DNA from: Mycolicibacterium mucogenicum DSM 44124
GTDB lineage: Bacteria > Actinomycetota > Actinomycetes > Mycobacteriales > Mycobacteriaceae
Assembly (NCBI RefSeq): GCF_005670685.2
Contig: NZ_CP062008.1
Location: 2,232,001 to 2,296,000, forward strand
Direction of reading: 5' to 3'
Length of the DNA stretch: 64,000 nucleotides
In this document: positions 26,967 through 36,087 of the stretch, piece by piece
Layout: every line of letters begins with the position of its first letter
Numbering within the stretch: the stretch's first letter is position 1
Translations under genes and position numbers: made by a program
The notes under the pieces: generated by a model
What the model saw: only the letters and a program-made list of their open reading frames with translations
The model's database searches: none
What the model was told of the DNA's origin: nothing

Positions 26967-28373
26967 ATGGGTATCGGCACGGCCACGCTCGTGGAGGAGG
27001 TCTACGACGACCTCGATTCGGCACTGGTCCGGGCCGCCGCCCTGGATTACAGCACCCTGTCGGTGCCGGAGTTGTTGGCGCTGCAGTCGCACCGTGAGCA
27101 GATGCGGTGCGCCGCCGAAGCCGTTGATCATGCCGTGGTGGCCGCGTTGCAGGCCCAAACCACCGCCAACGAGATCGGGGCGAAAAACTGGGCCGACGTG
27201 CTGCGTGCCCGGGACCGGCTCAGCAGCGAGGAGGCTCGTCGCCGGGTCCGGCACGCCGAACTTCTGGGCCCGCGGCGGTCGCTGACCGGGGAAGTGCTGC
27301 CGCCGCTGCGGCCGCATGTCGCGGACGCGGTGGCTGCGGGGGTGATCAATGGTGATCATGTCGATGTCATCGAGTCGTTTTTCGTCAAACTGCCCGCCTG
27401 GGCGGGCCTGGCCGCTGTCGATGAGGCTGAATGCGCTCTGGTGGCCGCCGCCCGCCACCTGACCCCCGAGGGGTTGCGGTCGGTGGTCAAACGCAAACTC
27501 TACGAGTTGGATCAGGACGGTCCCGAACCTGATGACCGCGACCCTGACCCCGACCGCGAGCGGGGCATCGTAGTCGGTAAACAGCGTCCCGATGGCAGCA
27601 GTGAACTGCGGGGCCGACTCACCCCGACAGCCCGCGCGGTCTACGAAGCGTTGATGGTCAAGTACGCCGCCCCCGGTATGTGCAACCCCGCCGACGAACA
27701 CCCGTGCACCTGCGGCACCCCCACCCAAGAGCAGATCGATAACGACCACCGCACCTTGGCTCAGCGTCACCACGATGCCTGGGAAACGATGGGCCGGTTG
27801 CTGCTGTCCATCGATTTGGGTGAGCACAACGGATTTCCGGTCACCATCGTGGCGACCTGCACGCTCGAGCAGTTAGAAGACCGGGCCGGGGTCGCCGACA
27901 CCCACACCGGATCGCCGCTGCCAGTCAAGGATCTGGTGAACCTGGCCGCCCGCGCCGGGGCGTCCTGCTACCTCACCGTCTTCGACAACCATGGTGATGT
28001 TCCGCTGTATCTGGGTCGGGCGCGGCGCACCGCCACCACCGGTCAACGCTTGGCCCTGTTCGCCCGCGATAAAGGCTGCACCCGCCCGGACTGCACACGG
28101 CCCGCCGCCGACTGCCAAGCCCATCACGCGGTCGCCGACTGGCGCGACGGCGGCCAGACGAACATCACCGACCTCACGTTGGCCTGCGGACCCGACAACC
28201 GCCTGGCCACCGACGGTGGCTGGACCACCACCATGAAAAACGGCCGCGCTCACTGGACCCCACCACCACTACTGGACATCGGCCAACCCCGAACCAACCA
28301 CTACCACCACCCCACGCTCTACCCGGCCGAGGGCGAGGGCGGTGACGGTGAAAGTGACAGTCCGGCGACGTGA
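26967..28373 (+). CDS. 13E12 repeat family protein (DUF222 + HNH endonuclease domain)
   Basis: The 468-residue protein has an N-terminal DUF222 region (about residues 20-330, with GALK-like helices and LTPEGLRSVVKRKLYEL). A C-terminal HNH nuclease motif follows: CTRPDCTRPAADCQAHHAVADWRDGGQTNITDLTLAC (about residues 370-405). It belongs to the REP13E12 family, multicopy and often SOS-regulated in mycobacteria. The ATG at 26967 is preferred over 26937 because the earlier start would put the SOS box and promoter inside the gene. Function is unproven; nicking activity or a mobile-element link are guesses from the HNH domain. It sits between genes that are neighbours in other mycobacteria, which suggests insertion. 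Confidence 0.88.
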   Translation: MGIGTATLVEEVYDDLDSALVRAAALDYSTLSVPELLALQSHREQMRCAAEAVDHAVVAALQAQTTANEIGAKNWADVLRARDRLSSEEARRRVRHAELLGPRRSLTGEVLPPLRPHVADAVAAGVINGDHVDVIESFFVKLPAWAGLAAVDEAECALVAAARHLTPEGLRSVVKRKLYELDQDGPEPDDRDPDPDRERGIVVGKQRPDGSSELRGRLTPTARAVYEALMVKYAAPGMCNPADEHPCTCGTPTQEQIDNDHRTLAQRHHDAWETMGRLLLSIDLGEHNGFPVTIVATCTLEQLEDRAGVADTHTGSPLPVKDLVNLAARAGASCYLTVFDNHGDVPLYLGRARRTATTGQRLALFARDKGCTRPDCTRPAADCQAHHAVADWRDGGQTNITDLTLACGPDNRLATDGGWTTTMKNGRAHWTPPPLLDIGQPRTNHYHHPTLYPAEGEGGDGESDSPAT

Positions 28374-28522
28374 TTGGACTGCGCGACGGGGTAATGAGGA
28401 CCGCCGCGTGAGGTCCTCATGTCTGATTCAGTTTGCGTACCGGAGCGGCTGGAGCATGTTCGATGGGCCTGAGACGCGAACGGGTCCGACGGCCGCCACT
28501 CCGTCAAGCTCCGGCCCACCAT

Positions 28523-28538
28523 CCGGACAGCTGTCCGG
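28523..28538. promoter_or_regulatory. 16-bp palindrome upstream of the SnoaL-like gene
   Basis: CCGGACAGCTGTCCGG is a perfect palindrome, and ACCA/TGGT continue the symmetry on the outside with one unpaired base. It lies 17 bases before the ATG at 28556, where a repressor would block transcription. The cognate regulator is unknown. Confidence 0.5.
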
Positions 28539-28555
28539 TGGTGTTCAATCGGACC

Positions 28556-28987
28556 ATGCTGAGCCTCGAAGAGATCTCGGACCGTCTGGAAATCCAACAA
28601 CTGTTGGTCGCGTACTCGACGGCCATCGATACCCGCCGATTCGATGATCTGGCACAGGTTTTCACGCCCGATGCCTACATCGACTACCGCGCGATGGGCG
28701 GCATCGACGGGCATTTCCCCGAGGTCAAGGAATGGCTGGCGCAGGTGCTGCCGAACTTCCCGGCCTACGCGCACATGCTCGGCAACTTCGACGTCACCAT
28801 CACCGGTGACACCGCGAAGTCACGCACCATCTGTTTCAACCCGATGGTGCTGCCCGCGGCGGACGCCGATGCGCAGCCCCAGGTGCTGTTCTGCGGCCTC
28901 TGGTACGAGGACGAGTTCGTCCGTACCGCCGAGGGGTGGCGCATGACCCGCCGCGTCGAGACCAAGTGCTTCGACCGGGTGGTCTGA
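28556..28987 (+). CDS. SnoaL-like/NTF2-fold protein
   Basis: The 143-residue protein starts MLSLEEISDRLEIQQLLVAYSTAIDTRRFDDLAQVFTPDAYIDY, the typical N-terminal helix and strand of the SnoaL_4 group. It ends in the conserved strand YEDEFVRTAEGWRMTRRVET. Such proteins form a cone-shaped fold used in polyketide cyclases, ketosteroid-isomerase-like enzymes and dehydratases; the substrate here is unknown. It corresponds to the gene before rpsP in mycobacteria. The ATG at 28556 is chosen because upstream residues in this frame show no family pattern. Confidence 0.85.
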   Translation: MLSLEEISDRLEIQQLLVAYSTAIDTRRFDDLAQVFTPDAYIDYRAMGGIDGHFPEVKEWLAQVLPNFPAYAHMLGNFDVTITGDTAKSRTICFNPMVLPAADADAQPQVLFCGLWYEDEFVRTAEGWRMTRRVETKCFDRVV

Positions 28988-29186
28988 GTCGCCTCCGGCA
29001 CCGGGTGGTTTAGCGCGTCCTCGGGATTTGGGCCGGTCGCAGCTGCTCTGGCAGAATGGTCGGCTGTCTGTCCGCGACTCGTTCAATGCGCCGCGCGGCG
29101 GTCACACACGTGAGGCAAGACCGGACCGGGCAATCCGCCTGAGTCGCTGAATTGCAGCGTGGCAATCATCAGGAGAAGTGCAGAAC

Positions 29187-29657
29187 ATGGCTGTCAAGAT
29201 CAAGCTCACCCGGCTTGGCAAGATCCGCAACCCCCAGTACCGCATCATCGTCGCCGACGCGCGCACCCGCCGCGACGGCCGCGCCATCGAGGTCATCGGC
29301 CGGTACCACCCGAAGGAAGAGCCGAGCCTGATCGAGATCGATTCGGAGCGCGCGCAGTACTGGCTGGGCGTCGGCGCACAGCCGACCGAGCCGGTCGCCG
29401 CCCTGCTGAAGATCACCGGTGACTGGCAGAAGTTCAAGGGCCTGCCGGGCGCCGAGGGCACCCTGAAGGTCAAGGAGCCCAAGCCGTCCAAGCTGGACCT
29501 GTTCAACGCCGCGCTGGCCAACGCCGACGCCGCCCCCGGTGGCGAGGCCGTCACGCTGAAGAAGCGCAAGGACAAGAAGGAAGAAGCGGCTGAGGCTGCC
29601 GCCGAGACCGAGGCTGCCGAGGCCACTGAGGCCGAGGCCGAAGCGCCCGCCGAATGA
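29187..29657 (+). CDS. rpsP: 30S ribosomal protein S16
   Basis: This 156-residue S16 starts [46 protein letters not shown], the conserved core. The C-terminal extension is unusually rich in Ala, Glu and Lys (about residues 115-156) and is typical of mycobacteria. AGGAGA lies 11 bases before the ATG, which decides this start over an in-frame one nine bases upstream. It heads the rpsP-KH-rimM-trmD operon. The 199 bases before it carry no gene. Confidence 0.97.
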   Translation: MAVKIKLTRLGKIRNPQYRIIVADARTRRDGRAIEVIGRYHPKEEPSLIEIDSERAQYWLGVGAQPTEPVAALLKITGDWQKFKGLPGAEGTLKVKEPKPSKLDLFNAALANADAAPGGEAVTLKKRKDKKEEAAEAAAETEAAEATEAEAEAPAE

Positions 29658-29896
29658 GCAGCGTCGTCGTCGACGCCGTAGAGCACCTGGTCCGCGGAAT
29701 CGTCGACAACCCCGACGATGTCCGGGTCGACATGGTGACCAGCCGCCGCGGTCGTACCGTCGAGGTGCACGTGCACCCCGATGACCTGGGCAAGGTCATC
29801 GGGCGCGGCGGCCGCACGGCCACCGCGCTGCGGACGCTGGTCGCCGGCATCGGCGGCCGGGGCATCCGCGTCGACGTGGTGGACACCGACCAGTAA
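29654..29896 (+). CDS. KH-domain RNA-binding protein (KhpA-like)
   Basis: An 80-residue single KH-domain protein. The GxxG loop is [17 protein letters not shown] (about residues 46-62), flanked by the usual helices and strands. It overlaps rpsP by 4 bases (ATGA), giving translational coupling. KhpA-like proteins bind RNA and help set cell size and division in Gram-positive bacteria; in mycobacteria the partner is likely a Jag-like protein located elsewhere. Confidence 0.93.
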   Translation: MSSVVVDAVEHLVRGIVDNPDDVRVDMVTSRRGRTVEVHVHPDDLGKVIGRGGRTATALRTLVAGIGGRGIRVDVVDTDQ

Positions 29897-29898
29897 AT

Positions 29899-30426
29899 AT
29901 GGACCTCGTGGTCGGCCGCGTCGTCAAGGCGCACGGCATCAGCGGCGAGGTTGTCGTCGAAGTACGTACCGATGATCCCGGCGAGCGTTTCTCGCCGGGA
30001 TCATCGCTGCGTGGCCGCCCGGGAGCCCGAAATCCCGGTCCCGAACGGACCTTCGTCGTCGAATCGATGCGCGAGCACGGCGGCCGCTTGCTGGTCCGCC
30101 TCGATGGTGTGACCGATCGCAACGCGGCAGATGCGTTGCGCGGCACGCTGTTTCTGGTGGACTCCGCCAGCCTGCCGCCCATCGACGAGCCCGACGAGTT
30201 CTACGATCACCAGCTCGAGGGCCTCAAGGTCCGCACCGTCGACGGCGTCGACGTGGGTGTCGTGACCGAGGTGCTGCACACCCCGGGCGGCGAATTGCTG
30301 TCCATCCGAACCGAATCCGGTGCCGAGGTACTGGTGCCGTTCGTCACCCACATGGTGCCGACGGTGTCGCTGGCCGACGGTCTGGTGGAGATCGATCCGC
30401 CTGACGGCCTGCTCGAGTTGGACTGA
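29899..30426 (+). CDS. rimM: Ribosome maturation factor RimM
   Basis: RimM assists assembly of the 30S head and binds S19. The 175-residue protein begins [31 protein letters not shown] (RimM N-terminal barrel). The PRC-barrel domain holds [36 protein letters not shown] and ends [31 protein letters not shown]. It starts 2 bases after the KH gene stop and precedes trmD by 5 bases, so all four genes read as one operon. Confidence 0.96.
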   Translation: MDLVVGRVVKAHGISGEVVVEVRTDDPGERFSPGSSLRGRPGARNPGPERTFVVESMREHGGRLLVRLDGVTDRNAADALRGTLFLVDSASLPPIDEPDEFYDHQLEGLKVRTVDGVDVGVVTEVLHTPGGELLSIRTESGAEVLVPFVTHMVPTVSLADGLVEIDPPDGLLELD

Positions 30427-30431
30427 CGCCC

Positions 30432-31118
30432 ATGCGGATTGACGTCGTCACCATCTTCCCGGCGTATCTCGATGCGCTGCAGCAGTCCCTACCGGGCAAG
30501 GCGATCGCCAACGGCACCGTCCAACTCGGTGTGCACGACCTGCGGAACTGGACGCATGACGTCCACAAGTCGGTCGACGATTCGCCGTACGGCGGCGGGC
30601 CGGGCATGGTGATGAAGGCGCCGATCTGGGGTGCCGCCCTCGACGAAATCTGTACGCCGGAAACCGTTTTGGTGGTCCCGACGCCGGCGGGCCGGCTGTT
30701 CACACAGGAACACGCGCACCGCTGGACCGGCGAGAAGCACCTGGTGTTCGCGTGCGGCCGCTACGAGGGCATCGACCAGCGCGTCGCCGACGACGCCGCC
30801 CGGCGCATGCGGGTCGAGGAGGTGTCGATCGGTGACTACGTGCTGCCCGGCGGTGAGTCCGCGGCACTGGTCATGATCGAGGCCGTGGTCCGCTTGCTGC
30901 CCGACGTCCTGGGCAATCCGGCGTCGCACCAGGATGATTCGCACTCGGCGCACGTCGGGGGAGTACTGGAGGGGCCGAGTTACACGCGGCCGCCGGTATG
31001 GCGTGACCTCGAGGTGCCGCCGGTGCTGCTGTCGGGTGATCACGCCAAGGTTGCTGCCTGGCGCCGCGAACAGGGTCTGCAGCGGACGCGCGAAAGAAGA
31101 CCTGACCTGTTGCGCTAG
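30432..31118 (+). CDS. trmD: tRNA (guanine-N1)-methyltransferase
   Basis: TrmD makes m1G37 in tRNAs that read CNN and CGG codons, preventing frameshifts. The 228-residue protein starts MRIDVVTIFPAYLDALQQSLPGKAI. It carries DDSPYGGGPGMVMKAP and the trefoil-knot SAM site YEGIDQRVADD and SIGDYVLPGGESAALVMIEAV. The conserved C-terminal SGDHAKVAAWRREQGLQRT is complete. It converges with the lipoprotein gene with 19 bases between the stops. Confidence 0.97.
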   Translation: MRIDVVTIFPAYLDALQQSLPGKAIANGTVQLGVHDLRNWTHDVHKSVDDSPYGGGPGMVMKAPIWGAALDEICTPETVLVVPTPAGRLFTQEHAHRWTGEKHLVFACGRYEGIDQRVADDAARRMRVEEVSIGDYVLPGGESAALVMIEAVVRLLPDVLGNPASHQDDSHSAHVGGVLEGPSYTRPPVWRDLEVPPVLLSGDHAKVAAWRREQGLQRTRERRPDLLR

Positions 31119-31137
31119 ACCGCTTCGCTCGTCCCGG

Positions 31138-32058
31138 CTAGCTGATCCGCCCGCCCGGGAACATCGTCTTGACCGCGTTGGTGATGGTTGTGCGTGCCGT
31201 GGCGTCATCGGTGGGCTGCAGCGAGCCGATCGCCATGACGTAGCGCCGGTCGGCGCCGATCACGCCGGTGGACATGTGCATCCAGTTGTTGCCGCCCCAC
31301 TCGGGCATCCAGCCCTGCTTCACCGCAACCGGTTCGCCGTAGAGGCCGTCCGGGATGCCGAAGCGCTGTGGGTAGCCGTCGGCGCCGGTCGGCGTGGAGG
31401 CGGCCAGATTGGCCAGGATGATGCTGGCCCGCTCCGGCGGCAGCCCGCCGGTGCCGTTCAGCAACTGGTCGTAGTAGTGCACGAGGTCAGTGGTGGTGCT
31501 CATGGTGTTCCACCACTTGCCGTCGTAGGGCACGGTTGTCCCGGTCAGCCCGTAGCGGGCCGCGACGCGGCTGACGACGCTGTTGCCGCCGCTGCGGTTC
31601 CAGAAGATCTCCGCCGCGGAGTCGTCGGACGAGCGCAGCATGGTGTCCAGCGACTGCCGGTCGGCCGCGGTGAGCTCGATCTGGCCCTTGGCCTCCTGCA
31701 GCAGCAGGTCGTCGGCGATGAAGAGCTTGGCCACCGACGCGATGGGCATGGCGGAACCGTTGCCGGTGGCGATCAGCTGGCCCGTGTTCCGATCGAGGAC
31801 CGCGGCGCTGATCGTCGCGCCGGCTGCCGCGGCGTCGTTGGTGGCGCTGCGTTCGCGGGCATCGAGGCCCGTCAGGGCCGCGGCGGGCTCGGCGGCCGGG
31901 GCCTCCGGCATCTCCAGCGCGGTCACGACCGGTACGACGGTCAGCGCAATCTTGTTCGGCGGCGCGGCCCCATAGACCTTGGCCTCGCAACCAGCTGTGA
32001 GCATCACCGTTGCCGCGGCAGCGGTGATGGTCAGCAGCTTGAAGTGCTGCGGGCGCAT
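31138..32058 (-). CDS. Lipoprotein with beta-lactamase-like fold (LppW-like)
   Basis: The 306-residue protein has a lipobox LTAGC in a short N-terminal hydrophobic segment (residues 8-24), so it should be lipidated and anchored outside the cell membrane. The mature part resembles class A beta-lactamase-like proteins: SVAKLFIADDLLL gives an SxxK, and there is a DDSAAEIFW segment and a C-terminal KQGWMPEWG in place of KTG. The third motif is altered, so peptidase or beta-lactamase activity is doubtful. Its place between trmD and rplS and the reverse strand match mycobacterial LppW. GAGGAG lies just before the ATG. Confidence 0.82.
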   Translation of the reverse strand: MRPQHFKLLTITAAAATVMLTAGCEAKVYGAAPPNKIALTVVPVVTALEMPEAPAAEPAAALTGLDARERSATNDAAAAGATISAAVLDRNTGQLIATGNGSAMPIASVAKLFIADDLLLQEAKGQIELTAADRQSLDTMLRSSDDSAAEIFWNRSGGNSVVSRVAARYGLTGTTVPYDGKWWNTMSTTTDLVHYYDQLLNGTGGLPPERASIILANLAASTPTGADGYPQRFGIPDGLYGEPVAVKQGWMPEWGGNNWMHMSTGVIGADRRYVMAIGSLQPTDDATARTTITNAVKTMFPGGRIS

Positions 32059-32374
32059 GGGTCTCCTCAGATCACGGTGGATAAAAATCTGATTGATCAG
32101 CGTAACGGGTAATTGTGTGTTGGGTGTGACGTCTGTGACGGTGCCGGGTGTGATGTCGGCTGCACCGGCCCCGTTGGGGTCACGATTTCGTCACCCGGCG
32201 GCTGTCTGGCACAATTGAGCAGTTGTCTGCGCTGGGCGCGGGGTCGGCGTCTGTTTCGGATGTGTCCCCGCCCGCTACGGCATCCGACCAACGTCCGTAA
32301 AGAGAATGGCTTTTCCGTCGCGCCGCATGGCGTCCGGCGGCTGTAGCCCGCGAGTTAGCAAGGAAGTGTCACCG
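32059..32374. other. 316-bp intergenic region between lppW-like gene and rplS
   Basis: No coding frame is supported here. The region must hold the divergent promoters of the lipoprotein gene and rplS. Two direct TGTGACG repeats (32125-32131 and 32134-32140) and a near-palindrome GGTCACG-ATTT-CGTCACC (32178-32195) are visible. The final part (about 32290-32374) is probably rplS 5' leader with an AGGAAG ribosome-binding site. I see no convincing -35/-10 pair. Confidence 0.5.
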
Positions 32375-32716
32375 ATGAAAACGCTGGACTTCGTCGACCA
32401 GGCGTCGCTGCGCGACGACATCCCGGCCTTCAACCCCGGCGACACCCTCAATGTGCACGTCAAGGTCATCGAGGGCAACAAGCACCGCATCCAGGTGTTC
32501 AAGGGCGTCGTGATCCGTCGTCAGGGTGGCGGCATCGGTGAGACCTTCACCGTCCGCAAGGAGAGCTACGGCGTCGGCGTCGAGCGGACCTTCCCGGTGC
32601 ACTCGCCGAACATCGACCACATCGACGTCGTCACCCGCGGTGACGTCCGTCGCGCCAAGCTGTACTACCTGCGCGAGCTCCGTGGCAAGAAGGCCAAGAT
32701 CAAGGAAAAGCGCTGA
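32375..32716 (+). CDS. rplS: 50S ribosomal protein L19
   Basis: L19 lies at the 30S-50S interface. The 113-residue protein starts [53 protein letters not shown]. It contains [55 protein letters not shown], the full family pattern. The ATG at 32375 follows AGGAAG; the longer frame to 32306 is leader sequence. lepB follows after 43 bases. Confidence 0.97.
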   Translation: MKTLDFVDQASLRDDIPAFNPGDTLNVHVKVIEGNKHRIQVFKGVVIRRQGGGIGETFTVRKESYGVGVERTFPVHSPNIDHIDVVTRGDVRRAKLYYLRELRGKKAKIKEKR

Positions 32717-32759
32717 GCTTGTTCGGCGACCTTTCCGCCGAGCTGATTAGCCTGGTGCC

Positions 32760-33629
32760 GTGACCGGCCCAAGCGAAGACAGCACCACTCCGGACAGTCC
32801 GACGACGGACGACGCCGACACGGCAGCGACCGCTGACTCGGTCACGAAGGCAGACGAGGCCGGCAAGGCCGAAGAAGCCGACGAGAAGCCGAAGTCGAAG
32901 CTGGCCGCGCTGCGTGAGGGCGTCGTCCTCGTCGTCACTGCGGTGCTGCTGTACTACCTCGTGCTGACGTTCGTCGCGCGGCCGTACCTGATTCCGTCGG
33001 AGTCCATGGAGCCCACGCTGCATGGCTGCAGCGGCTGCGTCGGCGACCGCATCATGGTGGACAAGCTGACCTACCGGTTCAGCTCGCCCGAGCCGGGCGA
33101 CGTGGTGGTCTTCAAGGGCCCGCCGAACTGGAACATCAGCTACAAGTCGATCCGTTCGGACAACCCGACCATGCGCTGGATTCAGAACGCGCTCTCGGTC
33201 GTCGGCTTCGTGCCGCCGGACGAGAACGATCTGGTGAAGCGCGTCATCGCCGTGGGTGGCCAGACCGTGCAGTGCCGCAACTCGACGGGACTGACGGTCG
33301 ACGGCAAGAAGCTCAAGGAGCCGTACCTGGACCCGGCGACCATGATGGTCGACCCGGCGACAGACCCCTGCCTGGGCAATGAGTTCGGCCCGGTGAAGGT
33401 GCCGGACGGTCGGCTCTGGGTGATGGGGGACAACCGCACCCACTCGGCCGACTCGCGCGCGCACTGCACGAACACACCGACGGATGCGATCAACGCGCTG
33501 ATGTGCACCGGTGACCCGATCGCGGGCACCGTGCCCGTCGCCAATGTGATCGGCAAAGCCCGGTTCATCGCCTGGCCGCCGTCGCGCTGGGGCGGTGTGG
33601 TCACGGTCAATCCGCAGACCGGTCAATAA
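32760..33629 (+). CDS. lepB: Signal peptidase I
   Basis: LepB removes signal peptides from exported proteins at the outer face of the membrane. The 289-residue protein has a Ser/Thr/Asp/Glu-rich cytoplasmic N-terminus of about 55 residues and one membrane helix (EGVVLVVTAVLLYYLVLTFVA). The catalytic Ser82 is in SESMEPTL and the catalytic Lys160 in KRVIAVGGQTV. The conserved box GDNRTHSADSR comes later. Two cysteines around LHGCSGCVGD and others later may form disulfides. It lies between rplS and rnhB as in other mycobacteria. Confidence 0.96.
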   Translation: MTGPSEDSTTPDSPTTDDADTAATADSVTKADEAGKAEEADEKPKSKLAALREGVVLVVTAVLLYYLVLTFVARPYLIPSESMEPTLHGCSGCVGDRIMVDKLTYRFSSPEPGDVVVFKGPPNWNISYKSIRSDNPTMRWIQNALSVVGFVPPDENDLVKRVIAVGGQTVQCRNSTGLTVDGKKLKEPYLDPATMMVDPATDPCLGNEFGPVKVPDGRLWVMGDNRTHSADSRAHCTNTPTDAINALMCTGDPIAGTVPVANVIGKARFIAWPPSRWGGVVTVNPQTGQ

Positions 33630-33638
33630 GGTTCTTCG

Positions 33639-34322
33639 GTGCCCGTTTGGCCGCCCCGGACGGTGATCCGCAAGTCCGCGGGCCTGCGCACCCTGGAGTC
33701 CGCGCTGTACCGCGGCGGGCTGGGGCCGGTGGCCGGGGTTGACGAGGTCGGCCGTGGGGCCTGCGCCGGCCCGCTCGTCGTGGCGGCCTGTGTGCTGGGG
33801 CCGAATCGGCTGGAAAGCCTCGCGGCCCTTGATGATTCGAAGAAGCTGAACGAAGCCGAGCGGGAGCGGCTGTTCCCGTTGATCCGGCGTTACGCGCTCG
33901 CGTACCACGTGGTGTTCATCCCGTCGGTCGAGGTCGACCGGCGCGGGGTGCACATCGCCAACATCGAAGGCATGCGCCGCGCGGTCGCGGGCCTGTCCGT
34001 GCGGCCGGGTTACGTGCTCTCCGACGGGTTCCGGGTGCCGGGCCTGTCGGTGCCGTCGCTGCCGGTGGTCAGCGGGGATGCCGCAGCCGCCTGCATCGCG
34101 GCGGCGAGCGTGCTGGCCAAGGTCAGCCGCGACCGCCTGATGGTCGAGATGGACACCGTGCATCCGGGCTACGGGTTTGCGGTACACAAGGGGTACAGCA
34201 CCGCGGCCCACACCGCGGCGCTGGCCGAACTGGGGCCGTGTCCCGAACACCGGTTCTCGTTCGCCAATGTGCGCAAGCTCGCTGCCAACCCGGCGATAGG
34301 GCAGCGCTGCCGATCCGGGTAG
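33639..34322 (+). CDS. rnhB: Ribonuclease HII
   Basis: RNase HII cleaves RNA in RNA-DNA hybrids and removes single misincorporated ribonucleotides. The 227-residue protein carries [21 protein letters not shown] with the first two catalytic acidic residues, [16 protein letters not shown], and later SDGFRVPG and [17 protein letters not shown] with the remaining acidic residues. The GTG start lies 9 bases after the lepB stop. The N-terminal 20 residues ([20 protein letters not shown]) are typical of the actinobacterial form. Confidence 0.95.
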   Translation: MPVWPPRTVIRKSAGLRTLESALYRGGLGPVAGVDEVGRGACAGPLVVAACVLGPNRLESLAALDDSKKLNEAERERLFPLIRRYALAYHVVFIPSVEVDRRGVHIANIEGMRRAVAGLSVRPGYVLSDGFRVPGLSVPSLPVVSGDAAAACIAAASVLAKVSRDRLMVEMDTVHPGYGFAVHKGYSTAAHTAALAELGPCPEHRFSFANVRKLAANPAIGQRCRSG

Positions 34323-34414
34323 GGGAAAATGGGAACCGGCCGCCGATCCGAACAAGACATGGCCCTGCAACACCGAGTAAACCGAAGGACCGCTGAACTG
34401 ATGAGTCTGTGCCG

Positions 34415-34720
34415 ATGAGTGCCGAGGATCTCGAGAAGTATGAAACCGAGATGGAGCTCTCGCTGTACCGCGAGTACAAGGACATCGTCGGGCAGTTCAG
34501 TTATGTCGTCGAGACGGAGCGGCGCTTCTACCTGGCCAACAGCGTCGAGCTGATCCCGCGTAACGCCGACGGTGAGGTCTACTTCGAACTGCGTCTGGCC
34601 GACGCCTGGGTCTGGGACATGTACCGGCCGGCGCGGTTCGTCAAGCAGGTCCGGGTGATCACCTTCAAAGATGTCAACATCGAAGAGGTCGAGAAGCCCG
34701 AGCTGCGCCTGCCCGAATAG
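34415..34720 (+). CDS. DUF2469 family protein
   Basis: The 101-residue protein MSAEDLEKYETEMELSLYREYK... is almost invariant among actinobacteria and always next to rnhB. It is acidic and soluble, with conserved aromatic residues (WVWDMYRPARFVKQVRVITF). No function is known. The ATG at 34415 gives the family length; a GTG six bases earlier is also in frame. It ends the housekeeping block. Confidence 0.93.
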   Translation: MSAEDLEKYETEMELSLYREYKDIVGQFSYVVETERRFYLANSVELIPRNADGEVYFELRLADAWVWDMYRPARFVKQVRVITFKDVNIEEVEKPELRLPE

Positions 34721-34745
34721 CCCGTGCCGCCCCTCGGCGAGCTGT

Positions 34746-34767
34746 TCGCCGGTGGCGCCACCGGCGA
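34746..34767. terminator. 22-bp perfect palindrome between convergent genes
   Basis: A fully self-complementary 22-bp sequence with centre GTGGCGCCAC lies between the DUF2469 gene and the convergent P450 gene. It could form a long GC-rich stem on either transcript; no U-tract follows, so its action as a terminator is inferred from place and stability. Confidence 0.5.
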
Positions 34768-34770
34768 CGG

Positions 34771-35985
34771 TCAGCGGTAGTGCAGCTCCAGTCGCAGGTG
34801 CCGGCGCACCATGAGGCTCGGCACCCATTCGGCGTCGGCGAGCTCGAACCAGTTGGTGGCCTCGAGCAGTGTGGTGATCCCGATGCGGGCCTCGGTGCGG
34901 GCCAGTGCGGCGCCGACGCAGAAATGCAGGCCCTTCCCGAACGCCAGATGATTCCGCAGGTTCGGCCGGCCCAATTGCAGTAGGTCGGGGTCATCGAAGG
35001 CCGCCGGATCGCGGTTGGCCGACCCCCAGAGCAGCAGCAGGTGACCGTCTTTGGGCAGCGGAACGCCCGCCAGCGTGGTGTCCTGCCGGATGTGCCGGTG
35101 ATGGTTGCGAAACGGTGACTCCAGCCGCAGCGTCTCCTCCAGCAGCGCGGGCACCAGCTGCGGGTCGTTCCGTACCTGTTCCTGGACGTCTGGGTGGGTG
35201 GCGAGTAGCCGCGCGGCGTTGCCCATCAGCCCGGCGGTGGATTCGCCGCCGGCGCCGACCAGCTGAAGCAGCATCAGCACCGCCACCTCGGCCGTGACGG
35301 TGTTCTCGGCCACCGCGCGGGCGAGGTCACCGAGCAGGTTGTCGCCCGGATTTGCTTGTGCCTCAGCGAATTTCGCGTACAGGTAGCCGGCCAGTTGTGC
35401 CGACGTCTCGACCGCGGTGCCGATGTGGTCGAGGTCGAATACGCCGCTGAGCAGTTCGGTGCTGCCGTAGCCCCACTGCACCAGCTGCGGCACATCGTCG
35501 TCGGGCAGCCCGATGAGCCTGGCCACCAACGTCATCGGCAGGCGGTCGCCGATGGCGGACATCCATTCGATGCTGCCGTCCGCCGCCGCGTCGTGCCACA
35601 GCTGCCGGGCGATGTCGGCGATCGCCGGCTCGAGCGCCCGAATTCTCTTGGCCACCAGGGCCGGTAGCACCAGTTTGCGTTCGTGCGCATGCCGCGGGTC
35701 GTCGCCCGTCGCGAGGACATGCCCGGCGGTGTCGACGGCTCCCATGTCGAAGGTCCCCGGCCGAACCGCCCCCGTCTGGGCTCCGGCATTCACGAGCGTG
35801 GCGGTCAGGTTGGAGGAGAAGTCCTCCGGGCGGCTGACGGCCTCCTGCACGGCATCCCAGGTGGTGGCCAGATAGAAGTCGGTGTCGGGCACGCGGTGCA
35901 CCGGGCCGGCCAGGCGAAGCTGCGCATAACAGTCGTACGGATCGTCCAGCGTGGACGGGCTGAGCAGATCTGAAACTAGTTGCAC
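34771..35985 (-). CDS. Cytochrome P450
   Basis: A heme-thiolate monooxygenase. The I-helix motif is LVGAGGESTAGLMGNAARLL (oxygen activation), the ExxR motif is EETLRLESPF, and the heme loop LAFGKGLHFCVGAALARTEARI fits FGxGxHxCxG. The GTG at 35985 gives 404 residues beginning VQLVSDLLSPSTLDDPYDCY, the normal P450 start. The frame is open to 36177, including an ATG at 36015 (414 residues), but the additional residues do not look like P450. A TetR gene is divergent, with inverted repeats between, so it is the likely regulator. The substrate is unknown and no redox partner is adjacent. Confidence 0.9.
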   Translation of the reverse strand: MQLVSDLLSPSTLDDPYDCYAQLRLAGPVHRVPDTDFYLATTWDAVQEAVSRPEDFSSNLTATLVNAGAQTGAVRPGTFDMGAVDTAGHVLATGDDPRHAHERKLVLPALVAKRIRALEPAIADIARQLWHDAAADGSIEWMSAIGDRLPMTLVARLIGLPDDDVPQLVQWGYGSTELLSGVFDLDHIGTAVETSAQLAGYLYAKFAEAQANPGDNLLGDLARAVAENTVTAEVAVLMLLQLVGAGGESTAGLMGNAARLLATHPDVQEQVRNDPQLVPALLEETLRLESPFRNHHRHIRQDTTLAGVPLPKDGHLLLLWGSANRDPAAFDDPDLLQLGRPNLRNHLAFGKGLHFCVGAALARTEARIGITTLLEATNWFELADAEWVPSLMVRRHLRLELHYR

Positions 35986-36087
35986 GCCTTGAGTTTTGGG
36001 CTCACATAACAGCATGTCAAGGCCGAAATTCGGCTGTCTCACGCACGGTCCGCGAGCTGCGGTGATGCAGACGGATTCAGAATTTTC

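Noticed and set aside
32174..32215. TTGGGG and CACAAT considered as a -35/-10 promoter for rplS
   Set aside because: The spacing is about 30 bases, far from the 16-19 expected.
32700..34373. A 557-residue minus-strand frame opposite lepB and rnhB
   Set aside because: Arg/His-rich antisense shadow with no recognisable domain; both plus-strand genes are certain.
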